The translations under genes were made by a program, and so were the position numbers. Below, in pieces: positions 23,031 through 31,741 of a stretch of DNA of 64,000 nt. Source of the DNA: Aculops lycopersici (taxonomy: Eukaryota; Arthropoda; Arachnida; Trombidiformes; Eriophyidae); the NCBI GenBank assembly GCA_015350385.1, contig WNKI01000001.1:724496-788495 (forward strand), in the 5' to 3' direction. Each line of letters starts with the position of its first letter. The first letter of the stretch is position 1. Under the pieces are notes generated by a model. That model was given only the letters and a program-made list of their open reading frames with translations, had not been told where the DNA came from and ran no database searches.

Positions 23031-23569
23031 GCTACCATTTAGTTGGGCAAAAAATAAATTTAAGCTACAAATACAAACTGATACAAGTAATCAAAGTTTG
23101 GCCTCTCTCATGAACCTTATGGATATATCTCGAACTCTCTAGTGCGAGCTGAATCACTCTCCTGTTGTTAAGGTCCCACGCTATTAACGATAGCGGGACA
23201 GTGGTAGTCTTGCGTTGAACGCGCCCTTTGAATGCAACAGGTATATACTCTCATGAGTCGTTAAATGGTGGACGCTCGAAGTTATGTGTGGTGTTTATCT
23301 ACCTTTGGAACTGCTATTGTGGTGGATGAACTTTAGCTCGGATTAGGTGTCCAACTCGTTGCGCACCATAAGGTAACAGTATGGATCTATCATATGCTCT
23401 ACTCCAGAGTGTGAGCTTCTCATACCAAAACAAGATCACAAGCATAACTGAGTTCTAGCTTTTTCTTTTTAACTCGCTGTCTCATATTTAAAGACTTGAA
23501 AACACTTGACCACCTAGTGAATATAATCAGATCAAGAATTGCAAACGAACAAAACAAGCAGATGCCATC
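23031..23569. other. Intergenic, NOG1 3' flank and next promoter
   Basis: About 540 bp. AATAAA at 23053-23058 marks the NOG1 3' end. The rest has no credible gene or RNA, and only a weak 6-bp inverted repeat near 23190. Confidence 0.6.
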
Positions 23570-24514
23570 ATGGATTTTAGAAAAACATATGGAAAACACC
23601 TAACACTTGTTCTAGGGGGCGCCATAGTTCTCCTAGCAGCCCTAGTATCTACCATGGACTTGTACAGCGTCCGGTTCGTCGACTACAATGGCTCCATATT
23701 AATTGCAACCAGTAATTATAATTATGCGATAGCAAGCTCGAGATTGGCAACAAAAGGATGGAGAACGGTCTCGGTGAACAACAACGATCTATACATAATC
23801 ACAAGCAACAATGAGAAACTAAACCAAAGGAGCCAGGACCTAAGTATTGAGGACCTTAGGTTCTTGGAGGCTCTTAGGGATGAGATAGCCAACGCGCGTG
23901 ACTCCTATTCGAGTATCTCAACTGCCCAACGGCCACCTAGTGACTCAAGCTCTGGCATTGTTGGTGGCTCAACCTACTCCTCAAGTCATGAATCGTCGAG
24001 CACTTTTTCTTCATCGTCGTCATCGTTTTCAACACAACAAGGTGTTTCGGGTAATGACATCAGCCTAAGCGTTAGGGATGCCGACAACTTTTCAGTGGCA
24101 AAATCTGATCTACCATTTGAATGGTCGAGAGTATTCTTCAACGGCGATCTAGTGACTGTTGTAATGAAAAGTGGCCATGTTAAAATGTCCCCAATCAGCC
24201 TTTTGGAACCAGTCCAGATGGCGGAAATTCAGAAACTAAAGACCGAGGTTAAGGATATGCAAAGGAAACAGGAGATCCAGTTTTCAAACACCATGAAGAA
24301 TTCAATGGATATGGTCTCCAATATGTTTAACAATATCATGGGCACATTCCCAAAGCCTCCAAGTTTCAACTCGGCTGTTGGTGACACTTTTGGAAACAGG
24401 TTCCCCTTTGGACCCAGCGGAAGCCCATTCGCAGCCGAGAGCGGATGGCCATTTGGAAATAATGCAGGTGCCGTGGCGGGTGATAGAGGCGCATATGCAT
24501 TCGCAGGTCTATGA
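23570..24514 (+). CDS. Unrecognised single-pass (type II-like) membrane protein
   Basis: 314 residues. A short basic N-terminus (MDFRKTYGKH) is followed by one strong transmembrane segment (~11-28, LTLVLGGAIVLLAALV), and no further membrane segments are seen. A compact region (~29-110) reads YSVRFVDYNGSILIATSN and WRTVSVNNNDLYIITSN. Then come a Ser-rich linker (~120-160), a second small region (FEWSRVFFNGDLVTVVMKSG), a coiled-coil-like stretch (VQMAEIQKLKTEVKDMQRKQE) and a Phe/Pro/Gly-rich tail. The layout suggests an ER/Golgi or signal-anchored protein. I do not recognise the family and assign no function. Confidence 0.8.
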   Translation: MDFRKTYGKHLTLVLGGAIVLLAALVSTMDLYSVRFVDYNGSILIATSNYNYAIASSRLATKGWRTVSVNNNDLYIITSNNEKLNQRSQDLSIEDLRFLEALRDEIANARDSYSSISTAQRPPSDSSSGIVGGSTYSSSHESSSTFSSSSSSFSTQQGVSGNDISLSVRDADNFSVAKSDLPFEWSRVFFNGDLVTVVMKSGHVKMSPISLLEPVQMAEIQKLKTEVKDMQRKQEIQFSNTMKNSMDMVSNMFNNIMGTFPKPPSFNSAVGDTFGNRFPFGPSGSPFAAESGWPFGNNAGAVAGDRGAYAFAGL

Positions 24515-24615
24515 TGTTGATGTTACTATTAATGACGATCATCCATTAGATTCTACCCCATAGAGTACGATGTGCAACCTGAGATAAAAAAAACAACAAA
24601 AATATATCATAGAAA

Positions 24616-24798
24616 CTATCCCATCTGTTGACTTCGAGATTGTTTTTCTCTGCCTCCAAGAGATTCTTGTGTTTCGACACTATCGTCTGACACTAGTAGC
24701 CAGGAAAATTTGGGATTTGTGCCAATCAATTCCACTGTTAAAATTTGATTCATCGAAAGATAGTTCAGCTTAAGATTACCGTCATCAACTACTAACAT
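24616..24798 (-). CDS. Possible 60-residue small ORF
   Basis: ATG to TAG on the minus strand, beginning only 33 nt from the next plus-strand gene start. The composition (alternating hydrophobic and polar residues, no low complexity) is protein-like, but there is no recognised domain. The very tight divergent arrangement is a reason for doubt, because the same DNA should be 5' UTR or promoter of the plus-strand gene. Confidence 0.22.
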   Translation of the reverse strand: MLVVDDGNLKLNYLSMNQILTVELIGTNPKFSWLLVSDDSVETQESLGGREKQSRSQQMG

Positions 24799-24831
24799 TC
24801 ATCGATCTGGGTTGCGAAAACATCCCCCAAA

Positions 24832-25729
24832 ATGACGTCCCAAACCTATCCATTCAAAATGTCTAACCCTCCAGTATCGGATGGCGCCTTGGGTGCTGCC
24901 AATGCCAATGCCACCCAGCGCAGTGCCAATTTGGCTAGTATCATCTACAAGGATCCGACTTTCAACAAGAACCTAGTGACAAAACTTTCTGGCGCGACGG
25001 GTGCAGCTCAATCTCAGTCCTCGTCGAGACCATCATCTCCCCAACAAACTGCCGAGTTAGTTCTTAAAGATGCGAATAGTTCGAGCACACCAAAACAAAC
25101 AAGTCCCACAGGCGCGAAGTCGCCAATGCCACAGGTCAGAGGCGATCCTGTAGCGCACCCGGTGTAAGTTCAAGCTCAGTTTCGGTTCAGACTCCACAAG
25201 TGTCGAAAACAACTCCCAACTAACCCCTTGGACACAATCTCTTCCACTTCCGCCCCACAATAGTGATCCACCAATGAGCTTAGGCCTAAAATTAGAGATG
25301 GGTTTTGGTCTTGCATCGACCATAATATTTTTTGGAGTTTGGATTACTATGATGGCTGGCAAGTGCAATGAGGACCTTACATGGGCTTTCCTATTGAAGA
25401 TTTTTATATTCTTGGGTGGTCTTACATCTCTGTTCATCACCTTATATACTCTCTCCGAACAAAGATTGCTGCCGAGGAAAGGATTTGGTGGTTGTTTCTT
25501 CTTCTCGAGTGTAGTGATTGTAGCCTGTGCTAATATAATCAGTTTATATGGTTTATTTACCTGCACTTGCTCTTGTAGAAGAAATATATTCCGTGAACAA
25601 GACAGCCAAACAAGTTCCAGGGACCTCATCATGTTCGTCTTTACTCTTATAGGGACCATATGTCTATTTGTAGTTCTACTTGTCGGCTCCTCGACGAATA
25701 TTCGTCGAGGCGCAAGTATACCTACATAA
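24832..25729 (+). CDS. Unrecognised four-transmembrane protein, two exons
   Basis: Exon 1 is 24832-25163 and exon 2 is 25264-25729. The join of GT and T gives HPVDPPMSLGL in frame, with a GTAAGT donor and an AATAG acceptor. The product is 265 residues. The first ~110 are disordered, Ala/Ser/Thr-rich. Four hydrophobic segments follow: GFGLASTIIFFGVWITMM, LLKIFIFLGGLTSLFITL, CFFFSSVVIVACANIISL, and LIMFVFTLIGTICLFVVLL. A Cys cluster (CTCSCRR) lies on the loop after segment three and may be palmitoylated. The topology recalls tetraspan/MARVEL-like proteins, but no diagnostic motif (such as CCG) is present. Function not assigned. Confidence 0.82.
25689..25710. repeat. Perfect 22-bp palindrome inside coding sequence
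   Basis: Two 11-bp perfect arms (CCTCGACGAAT and its complement) with no spacer, near the 3' end of the four-TM gene, coding SSTNIRRG. Confidence 0.9.
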
Positions 25730-26112
25730 CTAACTAAAAACTAAAGGAAAATTCAGATAAGAGAGCTGAAAATTCAGATTAAGTATCCGTTTGAAGGTAC
25801 AAAATCCCACGTTTGCCGTGTGAAATGGTAACCGCGGGCTGAGAGCCGCCAATATGTATGTCATACAAAATCACTCAGCGCGGATCTTGAAAACATCACT
25901 CACGTTGCACCAAACCATGTAAAATAGAGGAGAGAGTGAAAACTTGTCATGTTGTTATTAAATTTTCATATCAAAATTATTATTCTTAACTGAAAACAAC
26001 AGAGTTGATACAATCTATGCAATTCTTACTAGATTGCTAGCCATTATGCATAAAGACCCTGTTCGGCTATAATCTCATTTTGCTAAAATAAAAACACGTG
26101 TTTGTACGAAAC
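25730..26112. other. Intergenic
   Basis: About 380 bp between two plus-strand genes. No gene seen. It contains the 3' UTR of the four-TM gene and the promoter of the next. Confidence 0.6.
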
Positions 26113-27192
26113 ATGGAGATCTTCAAATTGTTCGAAGCCACCATTCCCGAGGAGCAATCGGAGAACAACTCGAGCACCAAAGATCTGAGGCGTGAGCAAC
26201 TTATAGACATTTATGACAAAACAACCAGGTCACTGCACACCTTGATCCAAGCCAAGGAGAATGAGCTAGCCTACCGGCGTGATTTGGTTGAGATGATTGA
26301 GAAATCGAGACAATATTATGATGCCAAATTGATTGAGGCAAAAAAGAACTACCAAACGGCTAAAAAGAATCTCAGTGGTCAAGAAGATGTTGATAAGGCC
26401 ACGACAGCAAACACTAGCTCAACCCCATCGCCATCCTCACTAAATACCAATCCCGTGGTTGGTTCATTTGTAACACCAGCATCGCAACAATCTTCTTCCA
26501 GGAGCTCGGACCAGTTCGATCTGTGCCCTCCAACTGAAATGACCGACAATCGTTCTAGTTTGGATCGCAGACTCACCGAACTTATGACTGCCTTTCCGAA
26601 TCTCTCGCAAGCTGGCTCAAATACCGAGAACAAACCATCACCCGGATACTATACTCAGCAACAAATGATACCTCCTCCCCCAGTTCAGATACCAACTTCT
26701 GCTCCACCTTTAGCAGCTATGATGCGCTTTCCACCTCCATCCATGATTCCCCCGCCATCTATTAATCTTAATATCCCACCACCACCGATGATGCCTATGA
26801 TTCGGCATGACACTCATGGCTCGGCTGATATGGAGTTGAGTGACGCAGAGGATTCGGGTGGTGGAATGATACCCATGGTTGCATCAGCCATGCAGCAAGG
26901 CGCAGGTGGAAAGAACGAGCCAATTGGATACTCGCACCATTCCTCCGCCACATCAATCAAACTGGCCTTCGATCCATCGATAACAGACTCGAGATCAAGA
27001 GTATCTCCCTCGAGTAGTACTGGTAGTCGTGATAAGTATTCCTCCTACAATGATAGAAACAGTAGCCGCCACAGGCATAGCAGCAGCAGTGGGGGGAGTA
27101 GCAGTAGTAAGCACGGGTCGCCAACCAAGAGCAAATATTCCTCTCCGACATCAATGACATCGCCGCACTCGACAAGAAGTAAGAGACGTTAG
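26113..27192 (+). CDS. Unrecognised coiled-coil, Pro- and Ser-rich protein
   Basis: 359 residues from the ATG at 26113 (the frame opens slightly earlier at a GTG). Residues ~28-100 form a charged helical or coiled-coil region (REQLIDIYDKTTRSLHTLIQ, then ENELAYRRDLVEMIEKSRQ). A Ser/Pro/Thr linker follows, then a Pro/Met-rich block (~180-245) with repeated PPP units (IPPPPVQIP, RFPPPSMIPPPS, IPPPPMMP) of the kind bound by WW or SH3 domains. The tail is Ser/His/Arg-rich and ends HSTRSKRR, resembling an RS-like nuclear segment. This suggests a nuclear RNA-processing or chromatin-associated protein, but that is only inferred from composition. AATAAA at 27222 follows the stop by 30 nt. It converges on NDUFB6 with 113 bp between stop codons. 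Confidence 0.78.
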   Translation: MEIFKLFEATIPEEQSENNSSTKDLRREQLIDIYDKTTRSLHTLIQAKENELAYRRDLVEMIEKSRQYYDAKLIEAKKNYQTAKKNLSGQEDVDKATTANTSSTPSPSSLNTNPVVGSFVTPASQQSSSRSSDQFDLCPPTEMTDNRSSLDRRLTELMTAFPNLSQAGSNTENKPSPGYYTQQQMIPPPPVQIPTSAPPLAAMMRFPPPSMIPPPSINLNIPPPPMMPMIRHDTHGSADMELSDAEDSGGGMIPMVASAMQQGAGGKNEPIGYSHHSSATSIKLAFDPSITDSRSRVSPSSSTGSRDKYSSYNDRNSSRHRHSSSSGGSSSSKHGSPTKSKYSSPTSMTSPHSTRSKRR

Positions 27193-27305
27193 TTTTGTTT
27201 CACGTTAAATGATGTATTCCAAATAAACTATATTAACAGTTGATGCCATAGATGAACACTACAAGAACATCCTAACTAGACGCCCACTCGCTCATGGAGG
27301 GCTTT

Positions 27306-28106
27306 CTATAGGGCTTTCGTTATATCTTCGTAGTCCATTAAATTCCTATAGATGGTTCGATCTGGGAAGTACTCATGAAAAAAATCTGAGCCGACCTTAT
27401 GATCCTCCTTGTAAGGATATCTAGGATCACCAGGATATATACGGTCTCTCGATGCTATTACCTGAGGACCTTGTAAGGACCACCACGCTTTGTCATTGTA
27501 TCGTAACCAGTAGTAACCGGCCACTAATCCTATGTACAGAGCCGTCACCTTGAAGACAATTACTCTTCTTCCTGAAGAATAGTATGAGTCTTTAGAGAAC
27601 GGCTTCAATACATAGTTCTCAAGGGCGTCTCCAAATTTCATATAAAATCTCCGGATTGGGTTCAACATCATCCTCTCATACTCTGGCACGTGAACAGGTT
27701 CTCTGGGGTCTAGCTCGAGCGAATGTATGTATTTGGCTCGATATCCACGCCAGTCGCTATCGAAATCTGGCGATAAGCGCTCTCGATCATACCAAAAACG
27801 ACTCTCGATCCATTGGACTCTGACACCGCCCGATTGGTCACCTGGCCAACGTGGGAAATCTTTAGCTCGGGTTTCGATTCGCTGGCGTAGAATTTTCTTG
27901 ACTAGGTCCGAGTGCTTGCCGTGCCTAAGCACCATTTCCATGTAAGGTTTATCATGAGGCTCTAGCTCAAATTTGCCCGGCTCATGGGTAGCAAATTTGA
28001 TCGGATTCTTGTCTAGATCCAACTTTTGAGCTTCCAACGATTGCGACTTGGGCTGCTCCGTCAAACTGGAGGCAGTGGTTTTCGGGTCCTGGTTGTCTGA
28101 GGCCAT
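27306..28106 (-). CDS. NDUFB6: Complex I subunit NDUFB6 (B17), N-terminally extended
   Basis: 266 residues, about twice human NDUFB6 (128). The family signature lies in the C-terminal half: SLELDPREPVHVPEYERM (compare the ELSPREP motif), MLNPIRRFYMKFGDALEN, one transmembrane segment (VIVFKVTALYIGLVAGYYWLRY), and SRDRIYPGDPRYP (compare KKSRIFPGD). NDUFB6 is an accessory subunit of the membrane arm of mitochondrial NADH dehydrogenase. The ~115-residue N-terminal extension is charged with several Trp (DFPRWPGDQ, WIESRFWYDRERL) and has no clear presequence. Divergent from the Rab-effector gene. The match is to short motifs, but their order and spacing fit well. Confidence 0.85.
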   Translation of the reverse strand: MASDNQDPKTTASSLTEQPKSQSLEAQKLDLDKNPIKFATHEPGKFELEPHDKPYMEMVLRHGKHSDLVKKILRQRIETRAKDFPRWPGDQSGGVRVQWIESRFWYDRERLSPDFDSDWRGYRAKYIHSLELDPREPVHVPEYERMMLNPIRRFYMKFGDALENYVLKPFSKDSYYSSGRRVIVFKVTALYIGLVAGYYWLRYNDKAWWSLQGPQVIASRDRIYPGDPRYPYKEDHKVGSDFFHEYFPDRTIYRNLMDYEDITKAL

Positions 28107-28744
28107 CTTGAGGTTACACTAATAATTATAACGATAATAGATACAACTTGATCAATGGTCAATGATTCAATATAATAGTCTCAAAGACCATGAGAGGTTA
28201 TTCATGGCCCGAGTTGCATTGGTTTCTAGTGAAAACAAATATACAACAACAAATAGTTTTAGCCAGAGCACATTTTGTGTTAGAGCTTGTCCTTGCGCTT
28301 TGCGTATTTTTCGCCAGAGTGCATCTGCAGTCAAGTTTCAACGTTCGCCCGCCAGGCCGCGCTTTGCGGTCACATATGGTACAGCACAATGAACTCGCCT
28401 TAACGGGCCTCACCTGTTCAAAGTGCGTTATGATCTACACAGGTGGTAGTGGTGATGCTGGAATTGCACAAAACTAGACTTTGTAAACAGAGAGGAGAAA
28501 ATATTCTAGTATGTTCATTGTTTTTTGACCTCGCCAGGGATTTATATTCTATAATCAGGGGATCATTTCGGTATAAAAGTTTGCGTCGTCGTGATAGTTT
28601 GACACATTAGCTAGCTTAGCATTGTGCCGAAGCGAGTACCTAGAGATCTCATGCATTTATATCATTGAAAGAAGTACAAGCTGTCGCGAAAGCATATAAT
28701 GATATGATAGTTGAAACTTAATTACAACTCCCATCCAAGAGAAG
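28107..28744. promoter_or_regulatory. Divergent promoter region, NDUFB6 / Rab-effector
   Basis: About 640 bp between two start codons facing away from each other. TATAAAAG on the plus strand at 28572-28579 lies about 165 nt before the Rab-effector ATG and would be a plausible TATA box for it. Frames inside the region look random. Confidence 0.5.
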
Positions 28745-29260
28745 ATGAATTTTCTTGAGGAAACTTACAAACGTTGGGTCTGTCCCTCGGATCGCGAGTT
28801 GACTTTACGTGCAAAACTTAGAGCTGGTTGGTCGTCAAGGGCTCAAGCTCAGGATACGGCAACAACAACCACATCTGGAAATGCAATTAATGAAGCTGAA
28901 CAGGCGCTAATAACTCAAGTATTGGAGCGAGCAAGTCGCGTGGAGGAGATGGAAAATGAACGAATTCGAAGGTTAACTGAACGATTGGAGAAGATCAAGA
29001 GTCAGGCTTGCGGAAACGGAAAGAGGAGTTGCATTTTGTGCAATGATCAGCCAAGATTTTTTAGCAAATTTTATACCTGCAAAGATTGTAACAATGCAGT
29101 TTGTAGCAAGTGTAGCATAGATACAATTGAGCTTGGAACGGAAGGCATAGTGTGGTTGTGCAAGATTTGTTCCGAATCACGCGAGGTGCTCAAGAAGACC
29201 AACATGTGGACTCAAATGTGTGGTGCCCAGGTACCGGCTAGCCAGATAAGACTTACTTAA
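28745..29260 (+). CDS. Rabphilin/Noc2-type Rab-binding zinc-finger protein lacking C2 domains
   Basis: 171 residues matching the N-terminal Rab-binding domain of Rabphilin-3A and Noc2. RWVCPSDRELTLRAKLRAGW (10-29) is the diagnostic start. A long helix follows (QVLERASRVEEMENERIRRL). The FYVE-like zinc finger has eight Cys in CxxC pairs (C96/C99, C112/C115, C120/C123, C139/C142), with WLCKICSESREV at its end. In Rabphilin the next motif is SGAWF, which contacts Rab3/27; here the equivalent reads TNMWT. Rabphilin then has two C2 domains; none is found in the following 8 kb or elsewhere in the window. GCCCAG/GTACCG at 29229/29230 could be a splice donor to distant exons; otherwise this is a Noc2-like short effector. 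The family acts in regulated exocytosis of dense-core or synaptic vesicles. Confidence 0.88.
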   Translation: MNFLEETYKRWVCPSDRELTLRAKLRAGWSSRAQAQDTATTTTSGNAINEAEQALITQVLERASRVEEMENERIRRLTERLEKIKSQACGNGKRSCILCNDQPRFFSKFYTCKDCNNAVCSKCSIDTIELGTEGIVWLCKICSESREVLKKTNMWTQMCGAQVPASQIRLT

Positions 29261-29369
29261 CGATCTATAAGATATGAAGGAAGGAGACGAAAAGGCCTCT
29301 TTAGCCCCGCACATAGTTTGGAGCGAGTGAAGGTGACATGGAGGACGAGAGAGGTAAAGACGGACGGAA
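29261..29369. other. 3' flank of the Rab-effector gene
   Basis: Short non-coding stretch before the Sp relic; purine-rich near the start. Confidence 0.5.
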
Positions 29370-29600
29370 ACCAGAGGATGCCTGAGCCAAGCTAGTTGCG
29401 ATGGTCCTGATAGTTGCAATGACGAGTTGCGGCGATAACCACAAGTGGTGACAAGAAGTTGATGCACATTTGCTACTAAGCCGGATGCAGCAAAGAGTAT
29501 GGCAGGACCTCTCATTGGAAGCCACATCTCAGGTGAAAAGCCGTTTGTTTACAAGTTTCCCATGTGCAGCCAAATGGGCATTTGCTCGGCAAACTCTGCT
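29370..29600 (+). pseudogene. Decayed Sp/btd zinc-finger relic
   Basis: Nucleotide similarity to the intact Sp gene at 38.8-39.07 kb is obvious: AGCTAGTTGCGAT (Btd box), AAGTTGATGCACATTTG (first finger), ACATCTCAGGTG, and AAGCCGTTTGT plus AAGTTTCCCATGTGCAGCC (second finger) occur in the same order. The reading frame is destroyed. His-His of finger 1 has become Tyr-stop (TAA at 29477-29479), 11 nt are missing in the TGEKP-linker region (frameshift), and the segment between Btd box and finger 1 is shortened. No remnant of the Gln-rich N-terminus or third finger was seen. This is a dead third copy of the gene pair downstream. Confidence 0.88.
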
Positions 29601-30319
29601 TGTTCATCAATATTTCTGCGGCAACAGCAACAATAACGACAGCAACTTGTGGATCCGCAGATGGAGAAGTGTGTTTTTGTGTTTGTGAGAGAAAAAGAGA
29701 CCGAGAGAATCAAGCGAGGAAATTGGGGACCATTATGGGCTTGGCCACTTTGTTTCGGCTCTCTTTCTCTCACTCAACCCTGTGTCGCTGTTGATTAAAT
29801 TGGCTGGCTCGTCCGCTACCTGAAGTTTTAGAAACTCCTCCGATTTACCTACTCTTGTTCTAGTATTAATAGTAGTAGTGGTGGTAGTCAAATCATCGAG
29901 TCTCGCAAATCATCGCGCGAGCAGCGGCTCATTTTCCTCGCTTTCCCTTCGCTCGTTGCTTTTTTGACTTTAGCCTGTCCTCTAATGACGATTACCTTTA
30001 TGATGATGATTTGAGCATCAACTTATTCTAAGCACCAAGTAGCTAAACCGATGACCATGAAGAGGCACTAAAATTCATTGAGTTAAAGAGCAACGTTAAC
30101 TTAGTGAGTTTTGTGTTTAGTTCCCACTCTATGGATATTTTGGCCAGCCGGCCTGTCGTCCATCGAGCGCAGTGGAGTCGACCAATTGGCCAGCACTTTT
30201 GGCCATATCCTAAAAGGCCAAAAGATTTGAGTTTTGGCGAAAGCGGCGATTTAATTACAGGTTTGCGCCGTATCCTATTGCCTCGTTGGAGCTGGAGTCT
30301 AGTCGACAACAAACTGGAG

Positions 30320-30386
30320 AAAACTAAACTAAACTAAACTAGACTAAACTGAACCGAACCGAACCGAACCAAACTGAACTGGACTG
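30320..30386. repeat. Pentanucleotide array, two unit variants
   Basis: Runs of AAACT change into runs of GAACC and back to degenerate ACTGA-type units. It is not the arthropod telomere unit TTAGG, nor its complement. Confidence 0.85.
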
Positions 30387-30579
30387 AGTTGCGCTAAATC
30401 AAACGAACTTGAAAAAAATGGCCTGCCCGGAATCGCAGGTGAAATGGACAACGCAAAAGGCGCGCAGAGAGATGGAAGTTGTCGACGAGTTTCTCGCGCA
30501 TAGAAGTAGGAGTGAAGCTGAAATCAGTGGATAACTTGTGAGAGTTTTGACGCGCAAAAGGAGATCGGTTTCATCTTTT

Positions 30580-30605
30580 TTCTCCCTCTCTCTCTCTCTC
30601 TCTTT
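30580..30605. repeat. (CT)n microsatellite
   Basis: A CT dinucleotide run of about 25 bp. Confidence 0.85.
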
Positions 30606-31301
30606 CTCACTCGAGTCTTCTCCTGTTTGGCTAACTGTATGGCAGAGAGTCAATTATTAAAAAAATAATGATTGATTTTTGCCCGCTTAAAGTTGTAAGC
30701 TGGAAGCTGGAAAAGCGGCGACCAGTTAAAGGAGGGAGTGAAAAGCAGTCGGCCCACAAAGTGACGGGTTGACTCCATTGTTTTGGCCATTCGTCTGCCA
30801 CTGACCAGTCGCTTGGTCGCTCGCTTGCACGGCTTCGGTTTTTCTTTACATTGTGCTTTGTTGTCGCTGGTGGTGTTTTGTTGCCCTTTCACCTGGTGGT
30901 TGCTACTGCTGCTGCTGCACCTCGCATTAGCTACCAGCTAATGCAGCTGATGTCTTGGAGTTAGACTTGGGGCCGCCAACGTGGCAACGACGAGTTACCG
31001 GCGCACCAGTCGAGTCACGAGCAAACTGTTGGCGCCTCAACTCTCTCTCCCTTTGGCCACCACCGACAAGTGGCGCCAGAAAGTCGAGCTAATAGAAGGA
31101 GTAGCCGCCACTTGCCTCTAAGTTAGCCGCCGCTAGTCCGATCTAACGAGTCACTACCATCATTTCAAAACAAAACTCAACAAAACAAATCACTTGACGC
31201 TATTGTTAACCGGCCGCCTTCTTACTACTACCTCTACCACCACCACTGCTACGACTTCCATGGCTGCCACCGCGCTCGTCTATCAATAATGGCAACGGCT
31301 C

Positions 31302-31323
31302 ATAATGATGATGATGATGATGA
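31302..31323. repeat. (GAT)n microsatellite
   Basis: Seven consecutive ATG/GAT-register trinucleotide units. Confidence 0.85.
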
Positions 31324-31715
31324 TGCACTTTGAACAAACTTTACCCGAGATACAAACTTCAAAAAACTCTCATTTCTTTGCTCCTTTGAAGCGACCTAAA
31401 ACAATAGAGTTGGGCCTTTTTCTCAAAACTCTTTGCCTTCTTCTGTCTCGCGCCAATGAGCCTTGAGTTTGGCCTGAGTTTTGACTTTTCGCTAATAAGT
31501 GGAGTCCAGGGAAATTTATGCTGATTTTCTAAATATTTTTTCTCGTTGAAAACTTCCAAAGCAACTCGACAACTTGGCGAGCACAATCGTGATGGTGAAA
31601 TATTGGCTGCCTTGGCGATCGTCAATCTAATTAGATTTGTTAGCTAGCTTACTCTTCGAATGTTCGCCTGAAGATGACCACTCAAAAATTGACCGACGAG
31701 TATCTAGACTCCTCA

Positions 31716-31741
31716 TCATAATCATAATCATAATCATAATC
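31716..31741. repeat. (AATCAT)n microsatellite
   Basis: About four copies of the hexamer AATCAT. Confidence 0.8.

Noticed and set aside
29177..29527. 116-codon minus-strand frame
   Set aside because: It is the antisense shadow of the Sp relic; the same antisense frame appears opposite the intact Sp finger region.
30320..30386. Possible interstitial telomere repeat
   Set aside because: Units are AAACT and GAACC, not TTAGG or its complement.
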